Below, one piece after another: positions 32,393-41,297 of a stretch of 42,635 nt of DNA. The stretch is from Metabacillus lacus (lineage in GTDB: Bacteria > Bacillota > Bacilli > Bacillales > Bacillaceae): positions 1-42,635 of the forward strand of contig NZ_WKKI01000036.1 of NCBI RefSeq assembly GCF_009674805.1, in the 5' to 3' direction. A program made the translations under genes and the position numbers. The first letter of the stretch is position 1. Every line of letters starts with the position of its first letter. A model generated the notes under the pieces. It saw nothing but the letters and a program-made list of their open reading frames with translations, ran no database searches and was not told where the DNA came from.

Positions 32393-33038
32393 AAAGCTGT
32401 TTTACCAATACAATAGGCAGCTGATGAAAAGGCATTTTCATTCAATTAGCCTACAGACACCTGACACCCTGCCTGAGCATGCATTGGTCTGCATCAATCA
32501 CAGCTCCTGGTGGGACGGGCTGATTCTGTTTCATCTGAATCAGCGCATCCTGAAGCAGGATATGTATGCAATGATGCATGAGCATGGCTTAAAAAAGCAT
32601 CCTTTTTTTCGGAAAATTGGTGCGTTTTCTGTGGATCGTAATTATCCACGGAAGATACTTCAGTCGATCAAGTATGCCTCAGAGCTCCTGCACTCCGGCA
32701 AAACGGTCGCTCTTTTCCCTCAGGGTGAGGAAATGCATTTGGAAACACGCCCGCTTACGTTTATGCCGGGAGCTGTAAAACTGCTGGAGGAAAATCCGTC
32801 TGTTCCCCTTCTTCCTGTGGTTTTTTATTATTCCTTCGGACACTTTCAAAAGCAGGAAATATTTATTAAAATCGGCAACCCTCTTTACATCTCAGATCTT
32901 CCCGGAAACGACAGAAAAAGCAAAAATAGAGTGTTGGAGCAGTATATGGAGGAGATGCTGAACGCTGTAAAGCAGGATGTAATTGCTGAAAGCTTCAAAG
33001 GCATGCAAATACTGCAGAAAGAAAGGAACAAGCTATGA
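32361..33038 (+). CDS. PlsC-type acyltransferase of the carotenoid operon
   Basis: 225 residues. Lysophospholipid acyltransferase signatures: NHSSWWD with His47 and Asp52 (HX4D), and FPQGEE near residue 114 for substrate binding. No clear membrane anchor; peripheral membrane association is likely. Its overlap with both cruF (32 bases) and the next gene (ATGA, 4 bases) ties it to the carotenoid pathway. In Staphylococcus the unrelated CrtO acylates the glucosyl carotenoid; a similar role with a PlsC fold is inferred here. It could also be an ordinary phospholipid enzyme, but the operon makes that less likely. Confidence 0.85.
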   Translation: MITANKKPWFEKLFYQYNRQLMKRHFHSISLQTPDTLPEHALVCINHSSWWDGLILFHLNQRILKQDMYAMMHEHGLKKHPFFRKIGAFSVDRNYPRKILQSIKYASELLHSGKTVALFPQGEEMHLETRPLTFMPGAVKLLEENPSVPLLPVVFYYSFGHFQKQEIFIKIGNPLYISDLPGNDRKSKNRVLEQYMEEMLNAVKQDVIAESFKGMQILQKERNKL

Positions 33039-34501
33039 AACACGCAGCAGTGATTGGAGGAGGCCTCGGCGGTTTATCCGCTGCCATTACAATGGCCAGC
33101 AAGGGAGCAAAAGTAACAGTTATAGAAAAAAACAATCACCCAGGCGGAAAATTAATGAACGTCAGCATCGGTTCACATTCATTTGATTTTGGACCAAATA
33201 CGATTACGATGCCTCATATTTTCCAGAGAGTGTTTGAAACGGCCGGCAAAAATATGGAGAATTATCTGGATATGACAAAACTGGACTCCCATACTAGAAA
33301 TTTCTTTGAGGATGGAACCACCTTTGACTTCAGCAGCAATCCCCAAGTAATGAAGCATCAGCTGAACAATTATGATTCTTACGCCTCGGGGCATTATGAT
33401 TCATTTTTAAAAGAAATCAGCAGGCTCTATCATCTTTCGGAAAAGCACTTTTTTCCAACCATGTTTCGGTCAATGAAAGATTATTTGTCTCCCTCACTCT
33501 CTCAGGCTCTCCTGAAAGTCAGGCCGCTTGAAACCATTGACCACTTTTTCCAAAGATACTTTCAACACCCCAATCTCATTTCGGCTATGAACAGATATGC
33601 CACTTATATCGGTTCTTCACCCTATGTGACCCCTGCTACATTCGCTATGATTGCACACTTGGAGCTGCATCAGGGAGTGTACTATGTTAAAGGCGGAAAT
33701 GCCCAGATTGCCTATGCTTATGAAAAGGTTGCCCGTGAGCTTGGAGTTGAGTTTCTGTACGGTACAAAAGCAGAAAAGCTGCATATCTCCAATGGAAAAG
33801 CAGTCAGCCTCTCCTGCAGCAATGGCACGGAGATTTCTGCTGATCATTACATCATGAACGCCGATCTATTGGAGGCCTTTCCTTCACTTGTAGAGGAACA
33901 GCATCGTCCGCATTTTACAAATAAAAAGCGGAATAAATATCAGCCTTCCATCTCAGCGTTCGTTATTTTGGCAGGACTCTCAACGCGCAATCAAGGATTG
34001 CTGCATCACAATGTTTTCTTTTCAGACAATTATCAGAGGGAATTTGAAGAACTGTTTAACAAGGGGACATACAGCAGTTCACCTACTATTTATATCAGCA
34101 ACTCCTCCCACAGTGACAGGAACAGGTCCCCCGAGGGAGACAACCTCTTTATATTGGTCAACGCTCCTGCGCTATCTCCTGACAGGAAGATGACGGTTGA
34201 CCCCCAAGCCTACAAGGAAGACATTTATGATATTCTTGAAAGAAAAGGTGTGTCCATCAGGCCGCATCTCCTGGCAGAAAAAATCTATACGCCAGCCACA
34301 ATTGCAGAAACATTCGGGGCGTACAGGGGAGCGCTGTATGGAATCTCTGCAAATTCAAAGCTGGATGCCTTTCTGCGGCCCAGCAATTTTTCGAAGGATA
34401 TTCATAATTTGTACTTTGTCGGAGGCACCACCCACCCTGGCGGAGGTTCGCCCATGGTCACCTTGAGCGGCCTGAATGTCGGCAGTGAAATAATGAAATA
34501 G
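33035..34501 (+). CDS. crtP: CrtP-like FAD carotenoid oxidase
   Basis: 488 residues. FAD-binding start AAVIGGGLGGLSAAITMASK and the C-terminal signature NLYFVGGTTHPGGGSPMVTL. Compared with my memory of S. aureus CrtN and CrtP it resembles CrtP more: ATYIGSSPYVTPATFAMIAH, HHNVFFSDN, GAYRGALYGISANSKLDAF and PMVTLSG. CrtP/CrtNb oxidises the terminal methyl group of 4,4'-diaponeurosporene or diapolycopene to aldehyde or acid. Overlaps the acyltransferase gene by 4 bases. Assignment among the three FAD paralogues is tentative. Confidence 0.85.
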   Translation: MKHAAVIGGGLGGLSAAITMASKGAKVTVIEKNNHPGGKLMNVSIGSHSFDFGPNTITMPHIFQRVFETAGKNMENYLDMTKLDSHTRNFFEDGTTFDFSSNPQVMKHQLNNYDSYASGHYDSFLKEISRLYHLSEKHFFPTMFRSMKDYLSPSLSQALLKVRPLETIDHFFQRYFQHPNLISAMNRYATYIGSSPYVTPATFAMIAHLELHQGVYYVKGGNAQIAYAYEKVARELGVEFLYGTKAEKLHISNGKAVSLSCSNGTEISADHYIMNADLLEAFPSLVEEQHRPHFTNKKRNKYQPSISAFVILAGLSTRNQGLLHHNVFFSDNYQREFEELFNKGTYSSSPTIYISNSSHSDRNRSPEGDNLFILVNAPALSPDRKMTVDPQAYKEDIYDILERKGVSIRPHLLAEKIYTPATIAETFGAYRGALYGISANSKLDAFLRPSNFSKDIHNLYFVGGTTHPGGGSPMVTLSGLNVGSEIMK

Positions 34502-34528
34502 CGTTTGAAAAGGTAAAAATCTCAATAA

Positions 34529-34576
34529 AAAACACCCCCAAAAGATCCTTTGTTTTCGACCTTTTGGGGGTGTTTT
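34529..34576. terminator. Bidirectional terminator between the carotenoid operons
   Basis: A perfect 16-bp stem (AAAACACCCCCAAAAG 34529-34544 with 34561-34576), flanked by A/T runs. The crtM stop codon (34575-34577) overlaps it. Confidence 0.92.
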
Positions 34577-35408
34577 ACATCTTCGCCATAATAAGCTGTT
34601 TTTCTTCGCTGGTGACATAATTCCGATGGTTAAAAACTGCATAATGATTGGCTCTGACCGTATTTAGTATGGCTTTATAAAACAATGCGGCTGCTTTCAC
34701 AGGGCGGCGTGAGTGAAGAGGATATAAATCTAGATCGTCCATGGCTTCTTCGTAATATGCTTCCGCTTCGAAAGCCAAACTTTCCCATACTGAAATGAAC
34801 TTGTCGCTAATCTCACAATTTTTAAGATCTTCCTCTGTATATTGAAATCTTTCCATGGTTTCTGAGGGCAGATAAATGCGGTCTCTTTCCAAGTCTTCCC
34901 CAATATCTCTTAAAATGTTGGTAAGCTGCATTGCGATTCCAAGTGAAATGGCACTGTGCCTGAGCTGCTTAGCTTTCGACGGTGCGAGAATAGGCAGCAG
35001 CATCAACCCCACTGTGCTTGCCACATGGTAGGAGTAATTCAGCACTTCTCCCAAGTCTTGATAGCGCTTTTTAGTCAAATCCATCCGCTGCCCCTCTATC
35101 ATTTCCTGAAAGGGAATAGAATCCATTTCATAACGCTGAAAAGTATCCCTCAGAGCAATCCACAGAAAATGATCATCAGGATTGCTGCCCTTCAGAAAAT
35201 AGTAAAACTTTTCTTCAAACAGCTGAAGTTCTTCTTGTGGATTTGTCCCTTCATCCACTATATCATCCACTGTTCGGCAAAATGTATAAACTGCCCATAC
35301 TGCCTTTTTTTTCAGAGGCGGCAACAGTGAAAAAGCCTTATAAAATGATTTTGAATGTACCTTGATAACTTCTTCGCATTGCTTGTATGCCTGATTAACA
35401 TTATCCAC
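34575..35408 (-). CDS. crtM: CrtM-type dehydrosqualene (diapophytoene) synthase
   Basis: 277 residues, standard for squalene/phytoene synthases. Both Asp-rich motifs are intact: DDIVD (48-52) and DIGED (168-172), so prenyl diphosphate condensation is expected. In Bacillaceae such enzymes join two farnesyl diphosphates to 4,4'-diapophytoene (C30). The start is GTG at 35406-35408 with GGGGTG upstream, overlapping the end of crtN by 8 bases. Last gene of the three-gene operon. B. subtilis YisP, a homologue with farnesyl diphosphatase activity, lies in the equivalent place. Confidence 0.92.
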   Translation of the reverse strand: MDNVNQAYKQCEEVIKVHSKSFYKAFSLLPPLKKKAVWAVYTFCRTVDDIVDEGTNPQEELQLFEEKFYYFLKGSNPDDHFLWIALRDTFQRYEMDSIPFQEMIEGQRMDLTKKRYQDLGEVLNYSYHVASTVGLMLLPILAPSKAKQLRHSAISLGIAMQLTNILRDIGEDLERDRIYLPSETMERFQYTEEDLKNCEISDKFISVWESLAFEAEAYYEEAMDDLDLYPLHSRRPVKAAALFYKAILNTVRANHYAVFNHRNYVTSEEKQLIMAKM

Positions 35409-36870
35409 TAGCTTTCACCCCTTTTGTTTGGAAAGCGTCATTTTGCAATTCCTGCACCATCAGCTTTGCTCCCTGCATCACGATTGGAATTCCTCCTCCA
35501 GGATGAATGGAGGCACCTACAGCAAAGACGTTAGGTATCCCAAACGGCCGGACCTGCGGGCGAAAGACTCCAGATTGAAAGAGATTGGGCGCAATGCCGA
35601 AAGATCCGCCTTCAAACAATCCTTCTTTCTCCGCTTGAGCAGGAGTCTTGTATTCAACCCATTCCACAGCATCTCTTAATCCAGGAAAACCTTTTTCTTC
35701 AAGCTTATCAATGACACTATCAAAAAAAGCTTCCTGCTGCTCCCAATTTAAATGGTTTCCTGACGGGACCGGAACCAAAGCGTACAGCACACCTTTTCCT
35801 TCAGGAGCGAGAGAGGGATCAATGACAGAAGGGTGGAATGCATAAACAGAGGGGTCATCAGGTATCTGCCTGCTTTTAAAAATCTGTTTCATATTGAGGG
35901 CAAAATTCTCGCTGAGAAAAAATTGATGAACTGGAGCATCTTTGTATATTTTATTAAGTCCGAAATAAATCAACGCACAACTGGAGGATGCTTTATATCT
36001 TTTGTTATGTAATGATTTATCAGGGAGAAGCTTTGTCGCAATAGGAAAGTCTCCATTAAGGATAACATAGTCCCCTTCTATTAGTCTCCCATTAACCTTT
36101 ACACCCGCAGCTTTCATCCCAGACAGTTCAACAGATTCTGCTTCAGTTGAGGAAAGAATTTCTATTCCCTCTTCCTGCATTGTTTCTTCAAGAACTTCCG
36201 CCAGTCTGGCATAGCCTCCTGACAGATAAAAGACCCCATGTTTATGCTCGCTGAAAGATACCAGCGAATAAAGTGCCGGAGATTCATAGGGGTTTCCTCC
36301 AATATAAAGAGTTTGAAGGGAATACGCATGACGAAGCTTTTCCGAACTAAAATATGATTTCAGGGACTGATAAACAGTTTGATAGGCTTTTAGCTTTGCA
36401 AGCGTTCGCATATTTTCTCTTGTCCAGAAAGACTTTTTCGCAGTGAAAGATTTTTCTAAAAACGCAGGCTTTCCTATGTTGAAACGGGTGTCCATATCTT
36501 CCATAAATCTTCTGAACCCATTCTCATCTTCAGGAAAAATTTTTCTGATTTCTTCCGCCTGCTTTTCAATATCTGAGTATTTTGTGTAAGCAGAGCCATC
36601 GCTATAGTGAATGGTATAAAGAGAATCCAGCTTATTTAATGTATATTTCTCCCGGCTCACACCTGCCTCATCCAAAATGGATTGCAGCATTTCCGGCAGA
36701 AGCACAATCGTCGGACCAGCATCCACCTTAAAGCCGTCCCTCTTCACATATGATAGCCGGCCTCCCAGCTTCTCGTTTTTTTCAATAACAGTTACTTCAA
36801 AACCTTCTTTTCTCAGGAGCAGTGCAGAAATCATTCCTCCTACTCCTCCACCAACAATGACTGCCTTCAT
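35401..36870 (-). CDS. crtN: CrtN-like diapophytoene desaturase
   Basis: 489 residues. FAD motif AVIVGGGVGGMISALLLRKEG. Features that recall S. aureus CrtN: VDAGPTIVLLPEM, SLQTLYIGGNPYESPALYS, GGSFGIAPNLFQSGVFRPQ and VGASIHPGGGIPIVMQGAK. It should introduce three or four double bonds in diapophytoene. The ATG overlaps the stop of the upstream paralogue (ATGA), and crtM overlaps its end. Which of the two minus-strand FAD genes is the main desaturase cannot be settled by eye. Confidence 0.87.
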   Translation of the reverse strand: MKAVIVGGGVGGMISALLLRKEGFEVTVIEKNEKLGGRLSYVKRDGFKVDAGPTIVLLPEMLQSILDEAGVSREKYTLNKLDSLYTIHYSDGSAYTKYSDIEKQAEEIRKIFPEDENGFRRFMEDMDTRFNIGKPAFLEKSFTAKKSFWTRENMRTLAKLKAYQTVYQSLKSYFSSEKLRHAYSLQTLYIGGNPYESPALYSLVSFSEHKHGVFYLSGGYARLAEVLEETMQEEGIEILSSTEAESVELSGMKAAGVKVNGRLIEGDYVILNGDFPIATKLLPDKSLHNKRYKASSSCALIYFGLNKIYKDAPVHQFFLSENFALNMKQIFKSRQIPDDPSVYAFHPSVIDPSLAPEGKGVLYALVPVPSGNHLNWEQQEAFFDSVIDKLEEKGFPGLRDAVEWVEYKTPAQAEKEGLFEGGSFGIAPNLFQSGVFRPQVRPFGIPNVFAVGASIHPGGGIPIVMQGAKLMVQELQNDAFQTKGVKASG

Positions 36871-38393
36871 AGCGCATTCTCCAAATTTTTGTCGTTATGT
36901 TTGCTGACTCTCTGTTTAACAGGCTTTCCTCCAATGGCATTTGCAGTTATGCGCGCCGACTCCAGAATTGTAGGCAGCCCGCTTCCTGGATGCGTGCCTC
37001 CCCCTACAAGCCAGCAATGATTCAATTCTTCAAACTGATTGTGGGGGCGAAGGACCATCATTTGTGAGAGCTGGTGGCCAAGATTGAACGTAGCTCCTTT
37101 ATAAACAAGAATATCCTTCTCCCAATCAGCGGGACTGATCACCTTTTCAACCTCAATATGGTCGCGCAGCCCCTTGAATGAGGTTTTTTCTTCCACAATA
37201 TTCAGCACCAGTTCTTTAAACTTGTCCTTATGTTCAGCCCAATCAATATTGCTGAAATTATTGGGTACCGGCGCCAAAATATAAAGTGCGGATTTTCCTT
37301 CAGGGGCTAATGTAGAATCCGTCACACTTGCATTTTGAATATAAATAGATGGATCCTCAGGCATCTTCAGTGTTTTTGTGATCTCTTCAACATTTTTTTG
37401 ATAATCATCAGAAAAGAGAATGGTATGATGAGGCACATCAAACTTCTTATCTACTCCAAGATAAATCATAAAGGTCGAGCAGGAATACTTTTTCTTTTCA
37501 AGCTTTTTCGAAGCATATTTCTTTAAAGTGCCATTATCCACAAGGTTGGACATCACATAAGCAAAGTCACCATTGACAACCACCTCATCACTGATCACTT
37601 TTTCTCCGTTCTCAAGGAGCAGCCCCTGCACGTCTTTTCCTTTCAGTAAAAGTTTTTTCACCGGCGCGTTTAAGTGAATTCTTCCTCCGAGCTCCCTAAC
37701 TGCTTTTGCCATTCCCTCAGAGAGCTGATTGACTCCCCCTTTTGGGTGAAAAATTCCGTATTCATGCTCCATATATGAAAGGATAGAAAATGCTCCGGGA
37801 CATTCCCATGGGGACATGCCCAAATATTTAGACTGAAATGTAAAAGCAAGCTTCAGCCGCTCATCTTTAAAATAGCTTGTTAACACTTGATATAGGCTTT
37901 TGTTCAGCGTTAAATCCGGCAGAGCCCTCAGCACCTTTGGAGAAAGATAATGATGAAATCGATCCATCCTGCTTTGCAGAATAGGTGTTAATTTGTCCAT
38001 CTTCCTTCTGGTTTCCTTCATAAACCGTTCATAGCCCTCACCGTCTTCAGGCGAAAAATTCTCAATGCGTTGAATCATTTCCTCACGGTTCCGAGTCATA
38101 TGAAGACTTTCACCATTAAAAATCAGCTCATACATTTCCTTTAATTCCGTTAACTCCATATAATCATGCAGATTTTTCCCTGCCATCTCGAATATCTCTT
38201 CTGCTATATGTATCATGCTTAAAAAGGTTGGGCCCATATCGAACGTATAATCACCCAGCTTAATAGCTGAGTTGCGGCCGCCAACATAATCTTGCTTTTC
38301 AAATACATCTACCTGATAACCTCTGCCTGCTAAAATCATGGCAGCAGCCAGTCCACCGGGCCCTGCGCCAATGACGCTTACCTTTTTCGGCAT
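36867..38393 (-). CDS. Third CrtN/CrtI-type FAD carotenoid oxidoreductase
   Basis: 508 residues from the ATG at 38391-38393, with AGGAGGG upstream; the longer frame to 38438 runs into the promoter. FAD motif SVIGAGPGGLAAAMILAGRG, then VGGRNSAIKLGDYTFDMGPT; the centre KYLGMSPWECPGAFSILSYM and GIFHPKGGVNQLSEG looks closest to general CrtI/CrtN desaturases, and the end is WLVGGGTHPGSGLPTILESA. It is the first gene of the operon and 4 bases overlap the next. It may be a second desaturase or a terminal oxidase (CrtNb/CrtNc). A long C-terminal basic tail (KPVKQRVSKHNDK) is present. Confidence 0.85.
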   Translation of the reverse strand: MPKKVSVIGAGPGGLAAAMILAGRGYQVDVFEKQDYVGGRNSAIKLGDYTFDMGPTFLSMIHIAEEIFEMAGKNLHDYMELTELKEMYELIFNGESLHMTRNREEMIQRIENFSPEDGEGYERFMKETRRKMDKLTPILQSRMDRFHHYLSPKVLRALPDLTLNKSLYQVLTSYFKDERLKLAFTFQSKYLGMSPWECPGAFSILSYMEHEYGIFHPKGGVNQLSEGMAKAVRELGGRIHLNAPVKKLLLKGKDVQGLLLENGEKVISDEVVVNGDFAYVMSNLVDNGTLKKYASKKLEKKKYSCSTFMIYLGVDKKFDVPHHTILFSDDYQKNVEEITKTLKMPEDPSIYIQNASVTDSTLAPEGKSALYILAPVPNNFSNIDWAEHKDKFKELVLNIVEEKTSFKGLRDHIEVEKVISPADWEKDILVYKGATFNLGHQLSQMMVLRPHNQFEELNHCWLVGGGTHPGSGLPTILESARITANAIGGKPVKQRVSKHNDKNLENAL

Positions 38394-38399
38394 GTTCTT

Positions 38400-38458
38400 C
38401 CCTCCTGATTTAACAAACGTTATACAAACATTATACAAAATGTTAAGGCAACTGGCAA
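38400..38458 (-). promoter_or_regulatory. Promoter of the crt desaturase operon with TTTGTATAA repeats
   Basis: Minus strand: -35 TTGCCA (38453-38458), 17-base spacer, -10 TATAAT (38430-38435). The -10 lies in direct repeats TTTGTATAATG, TTTGTATAACG and TTTGTTAAA with a period of 11-12 bases, extending to the ribosome binding site. Confidence 0.75.
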
Positions 38459-38635
38459 TCTATAAAACTTTTACAATAGCTTCCAAAGTCCAGTATGTAC
38501 ACATCCTTATCCTTTTCCCTCTTTTCAGTTTTTTAAAAGGAAGTTTCGTAGTTTTTATGTTTTTATCTATAAAAGCTGGTTATATAAGGTTATGAACTCC
38601 CGAAAACAGAGAATAGCTTGTCCAGCCGACATCTG

Positions 38636-38667
38636 CAATGAAAAGGCAGCTTACTAGATAAGCTGCC
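38636..38667 (-). terminator. Terminator of the asparagine synthetase gene
   Basis: GGCAGCTTA and TAAGCTGCC (9-bp perfect stem, 38645-38667) with a 5-base loop, followed on the minus strand by TTTTCATT. The rest of the gap 38394-38678 shows only the crt promoter. Confidence 0.82.
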
Positions 38668-38678
38668 CAAGAAAAGAG

Positions 38679-40529
38679 TCAGGACTCTTCTAATTGTACA
38701 TTATTTTGTTCAAACCAGACATGAATCTGTGCCAGGTGTGCAAGCAGCTGCGGCCCTGTCATCAGCTGTCCAAACCATGGAACCTGAAATGCACTTCCAT
38801 TTGACTCCAATAAGACACCCAGCTGCCTTCTGTCAAAAAACTCGTGCAGGATTGATTCTTTCTGGTTCAGAAATGAAGAAAGCCAGTCTTTTACAAGCTT
38901 TGTATAAAGAGGATGGTGAGTTTTGGGATAAGGACTTTTTTTCCTGTACAGCACTTCATGGGGCAGCAGCCCTTCAAGGGATTTTCTCAGTATGCCTTTT
39001 TCTCTGTTTTCATGCATTTTCATATCCCAGGGAACATTCCACACATACTCAACCAGACGGTGATCGGCGAATGGCACTCGAACCTCAAGGCTTGCTCCCA
39101 TGCTCATGCGGTCTTTTCTATCCAGGAGTGTTGTCATAAACCAGATCATGTTCAGATAAAACAGCTGTCTTCTTCTTGCTTCACTCTCTGATTCTCCTTC
39201 AAGAACAGGGGTTTCTCTAACGGTTTCTGCATATTTGGCAGAAACATATTCTTTCAGCTGAAGCTTTTCTCTCCACTTTTTCTGCAGTAAACCAGTTCTG
39301 GCCGCTGTCGATCTCATCCAAGGAAAAGCATCAGCTTCCAAATCCTCTTTGCGGTGGAACCATGGATAGCCGCCGAAAATTTCATCTGCACATTCTCCGG
39401 ATAAACTCACAACAAAGTCCTTTTTTATTTCCTTGCAGAACCACAGCAAGGAGGAATCAATGTCAGCCATGCCCGGAAGATCCCTAACAAGGGCAGCTTC
39501 CTCCAAATAATGAGCTAAATCTGACTGCTTGATCACATGTGAGTGATGAATGGTCCCGAACGCCTCTGTCATTTTATTAATCCAGGGAGCATCGGAATTC
39601 GGTTGAAATTCGTTGGCTTTAAAGTAAAGGTCATTATCTTCATAATCAATTGAAAACGTATGAAGCGGCCCCTTGCCTTCCCTTTTAAAAGCATTGGCTG
39701 CTATCGCTGTAATGGCGCTCGAATCCACTCCGCCTGACAAAAACGTGCACACTGGCACATCTGAAACAAGCTGTCTTGTAACTGCATCGGTAAACAAATT
39801 TGTGATGTTCCCAACCGTTTCATCAAAGGCATCTGTATGCTGTTTGCTTTCTACATTCCAGTATCTCCATACCTTCAGGCCTTCCCGTGAAAAAGTAAGC
39901 GCATGTGCTGGACGCAGCTCTTTTACACCTTTATAAATCCCGCTTCCTGGGCTCCTTGCCGGTCCAAGCCCGAGCACTTCAGCCATTCCTTCACGATCCA
40001 GAACCGCTTTGACCCCCGGAGCAGCCAGGATGGCCTTTAACTCTGACCCAAAAAAAAGAGAGGCATGCTCTTCTTTATAAAACAGCGGCTTGACACCAAG
40101 ACGATCCCTTCCGATAAACAGCTTTTCCTGCTCCGAATCCCACACAGCAAATGCAAAAATCCCATTCAGCCGCTTCAGGCAATCTTCCTTCCATTCTATA
40201 TAGGAAGCAAGAAGCACTTCAGTATCGGAATGGCTCTGAAAAGTATGGCCCCTGCTCAGCAGCTCTTTACGCAGTTCGTCTGTATTGTAAAGCTCACCGT
40301 TATAGCAAATGGTGAAATTTCTTCCATCCTTTTCCCTCGCCATTGGCTGTCGGCCGCCCTCTAAATCGACTACTGCAAGCCTCTTATGACCAAACAACAC
40401 ATGCTTCTCACCCCAGATATTTGAATCATCGGGGCCTCTTTTCGAGAGAGTTTCCGTCATTCTTTCCATCGCATCTGCCCTTTTCGACAAATCTTCCTGA
40501 TAATGTATCCAGCCGGTAATGCCGCACAT
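38679..40529 (-). CDS. asnO: Glutamine-hydrolysing asparagine synthetase (AsnO/AsnB type)
   Basis: 616 residues from the ATG at 40527-40529. This start puts Cys at position 2 (MCGITGWIHY), the N-terminal nucleophile that class II glutamine amidotransferases must expose; the frame up to 40574 would bury it. Glutaminase domain about 1-200 (ICYNGELYN, SHSDTEVLL), synthetase domain with the ATP loop SGGVDSS near 257-263. Makes asparagine from aspartate, glutamine and ATP. Length and position beside a DUF2777 gene match B. subtilis AsnO (YisO, 614 residues, linked to sporulation). GGAG precedes the start by 11 bases. Confidence 0.93.
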   Translation of the reverse strand: MCGITGWIHYQEDLSKRADAMERMTETLSKRGPDDSNIWGEKHVLFGHKRLAVVDLEGGRQPMAREKDGRNFTICYNGELYNTDELRKELLSRGHTFQSHSDTEVLLASYIEWKEDCLKRLNGIFAFAVWDSEQEKLFIGRDRLGVKPLFYKEEHASLFFGSELKAILAAPGVKAVLDREGMAEVLGLGPARSPGSGIYKGVKELRPAHALTFSREGLKVWRYWNVESKQHTDAFDETVGNITNLFTDAVTRQLVSDVPVCTFLSGGVDSSAITAIAANAFKREGKGPLHTFSIDYEDNDLYFKANEFQPNSDAPWINKMTEAFGTIHHSHVIKQSDLAHYLEEAALVRDLPGMADIDSSLLWFCKEIKKDFVVSLSGECADEIFGGYPWFHRKEDLEADAFPWMRSTAARTGLLQKKWREKLQLKEYVSAKYAETVRETPVLEGESESEARRRQLFYLNMIWFMTTLLDRKDRMSMGASLEVRVPFADHRLVEYVWNVPWDMKMHENREKGILRKSLEGLLPHEVLYRKKSPYPKTHHPLYTKLVKDWLSSFLNQKESILHEFFDRRQLGVLLESNGSAFQVPWFGQLMTGPQLLAHLAQIHVWFEQNNVQLEES

Positions 40530-40716
40530 GAACCAATCAACTCCGTTCTCCTGCTGTAAATTTCCCATAAACAAAAGCCCGCTTATATAGCCGTTTTCTA
40601 TCCTATTCCAATATTATGAAAGGTTGAATTGTCCAAATTAATGACATTTTGCATAAAGCGCTTACCTTTTGGAAAAAAAGGTCATACAGACTTTTATACT
40701 TGAGGAGAGATGATTC

Positions 40717-41280
40717 ATGACTCATCGCACAGAACTGCTTCAAATGCAGGAACGCGCTTATATACCAGGAACCATAGCATGCAGAGATAACACCTATTTC
40801 TTTTATGAAGAGGAATCCGACGACATTCTTCCCCTTCAATCCCTGGAAGGCAGGGAAATGGAAATATACTTTCACCAAGAATGGTACAAAGGAAAAGCCA
40901 CATCTTCACCTGAACTTCAGCTTACCTTTGGACCATACTACTTTCAGGACGGCGACAAAGTCAGACTAAAAAAATCACTGCCTTATGCCTTTGATCAAAT
41001 GCTGTCAACACTTGAAGATCAATGGTTCTTTGCCTTTGCCACGCACCTGAACGAGCTCGGATTCTCCATTTATGACTGTATTTACTGTTACAATCAAGCA
41101 CTATTCCTGGAAGGCGCGGAAGAAAGAAAGGGAGTCTCCTTTTTCCACTTCGACAACGAAGAATACACCTGTGCCGTTCAGCACCATTTCGAAAGGGGGG
41201 AGACCGCCTCCCTTGACCGCTTCGAATTCACCACGAGCCTGTCCAAGCGCAGAGTGCTCATATCCAGAAATCTTGCGTAG
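40717..41280 (+). CDS. DUF2777-like protein
   Basis: 187 residues, acidic and rich in aromatic residues (YYFQDGDKVRLKKSLPYAFDQML, YDCIYCYNQALFLEG). I associate it with DUF2777, found in Bacillus; the position opposite asnO suggests it is the counterpart of B. subtilis yisN, but I am not certain. No signal or membrane segment. ATG at 40717 has GGAGAG upstream. The gene ends just before the 42-bp repeat array. Function unknown. Confidence 0.78.
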   Translation: MTHRTELLQMQERAYIPGTIACRDNTYFFYEEESDDILPLQSLEGREMEIYFHQEWYKGKATSSPELQLTFGPYYFQDGDKVRLKKSLPYAFDQMLSTLEDQWFFAFATHLNELGFSIYDCIYCYNQALFLEGAEERKGVSFFHFDNEEYTCAVQHHFERGETASLDRFEFTTSLSKRRVLISRNLA

Positions 41281-41297
41281 GGCACGAATAATGGGGT

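Noticed and set aside
40530-40716. T-box or sporulation sigma-E promoter between asnO and the DUF2777-like gene
   Set aside because: No T-box core or terminator-antiterminator pair is seen; CATACA- and CATAAT-like -10 elements exist but no -35 at a proper distance.
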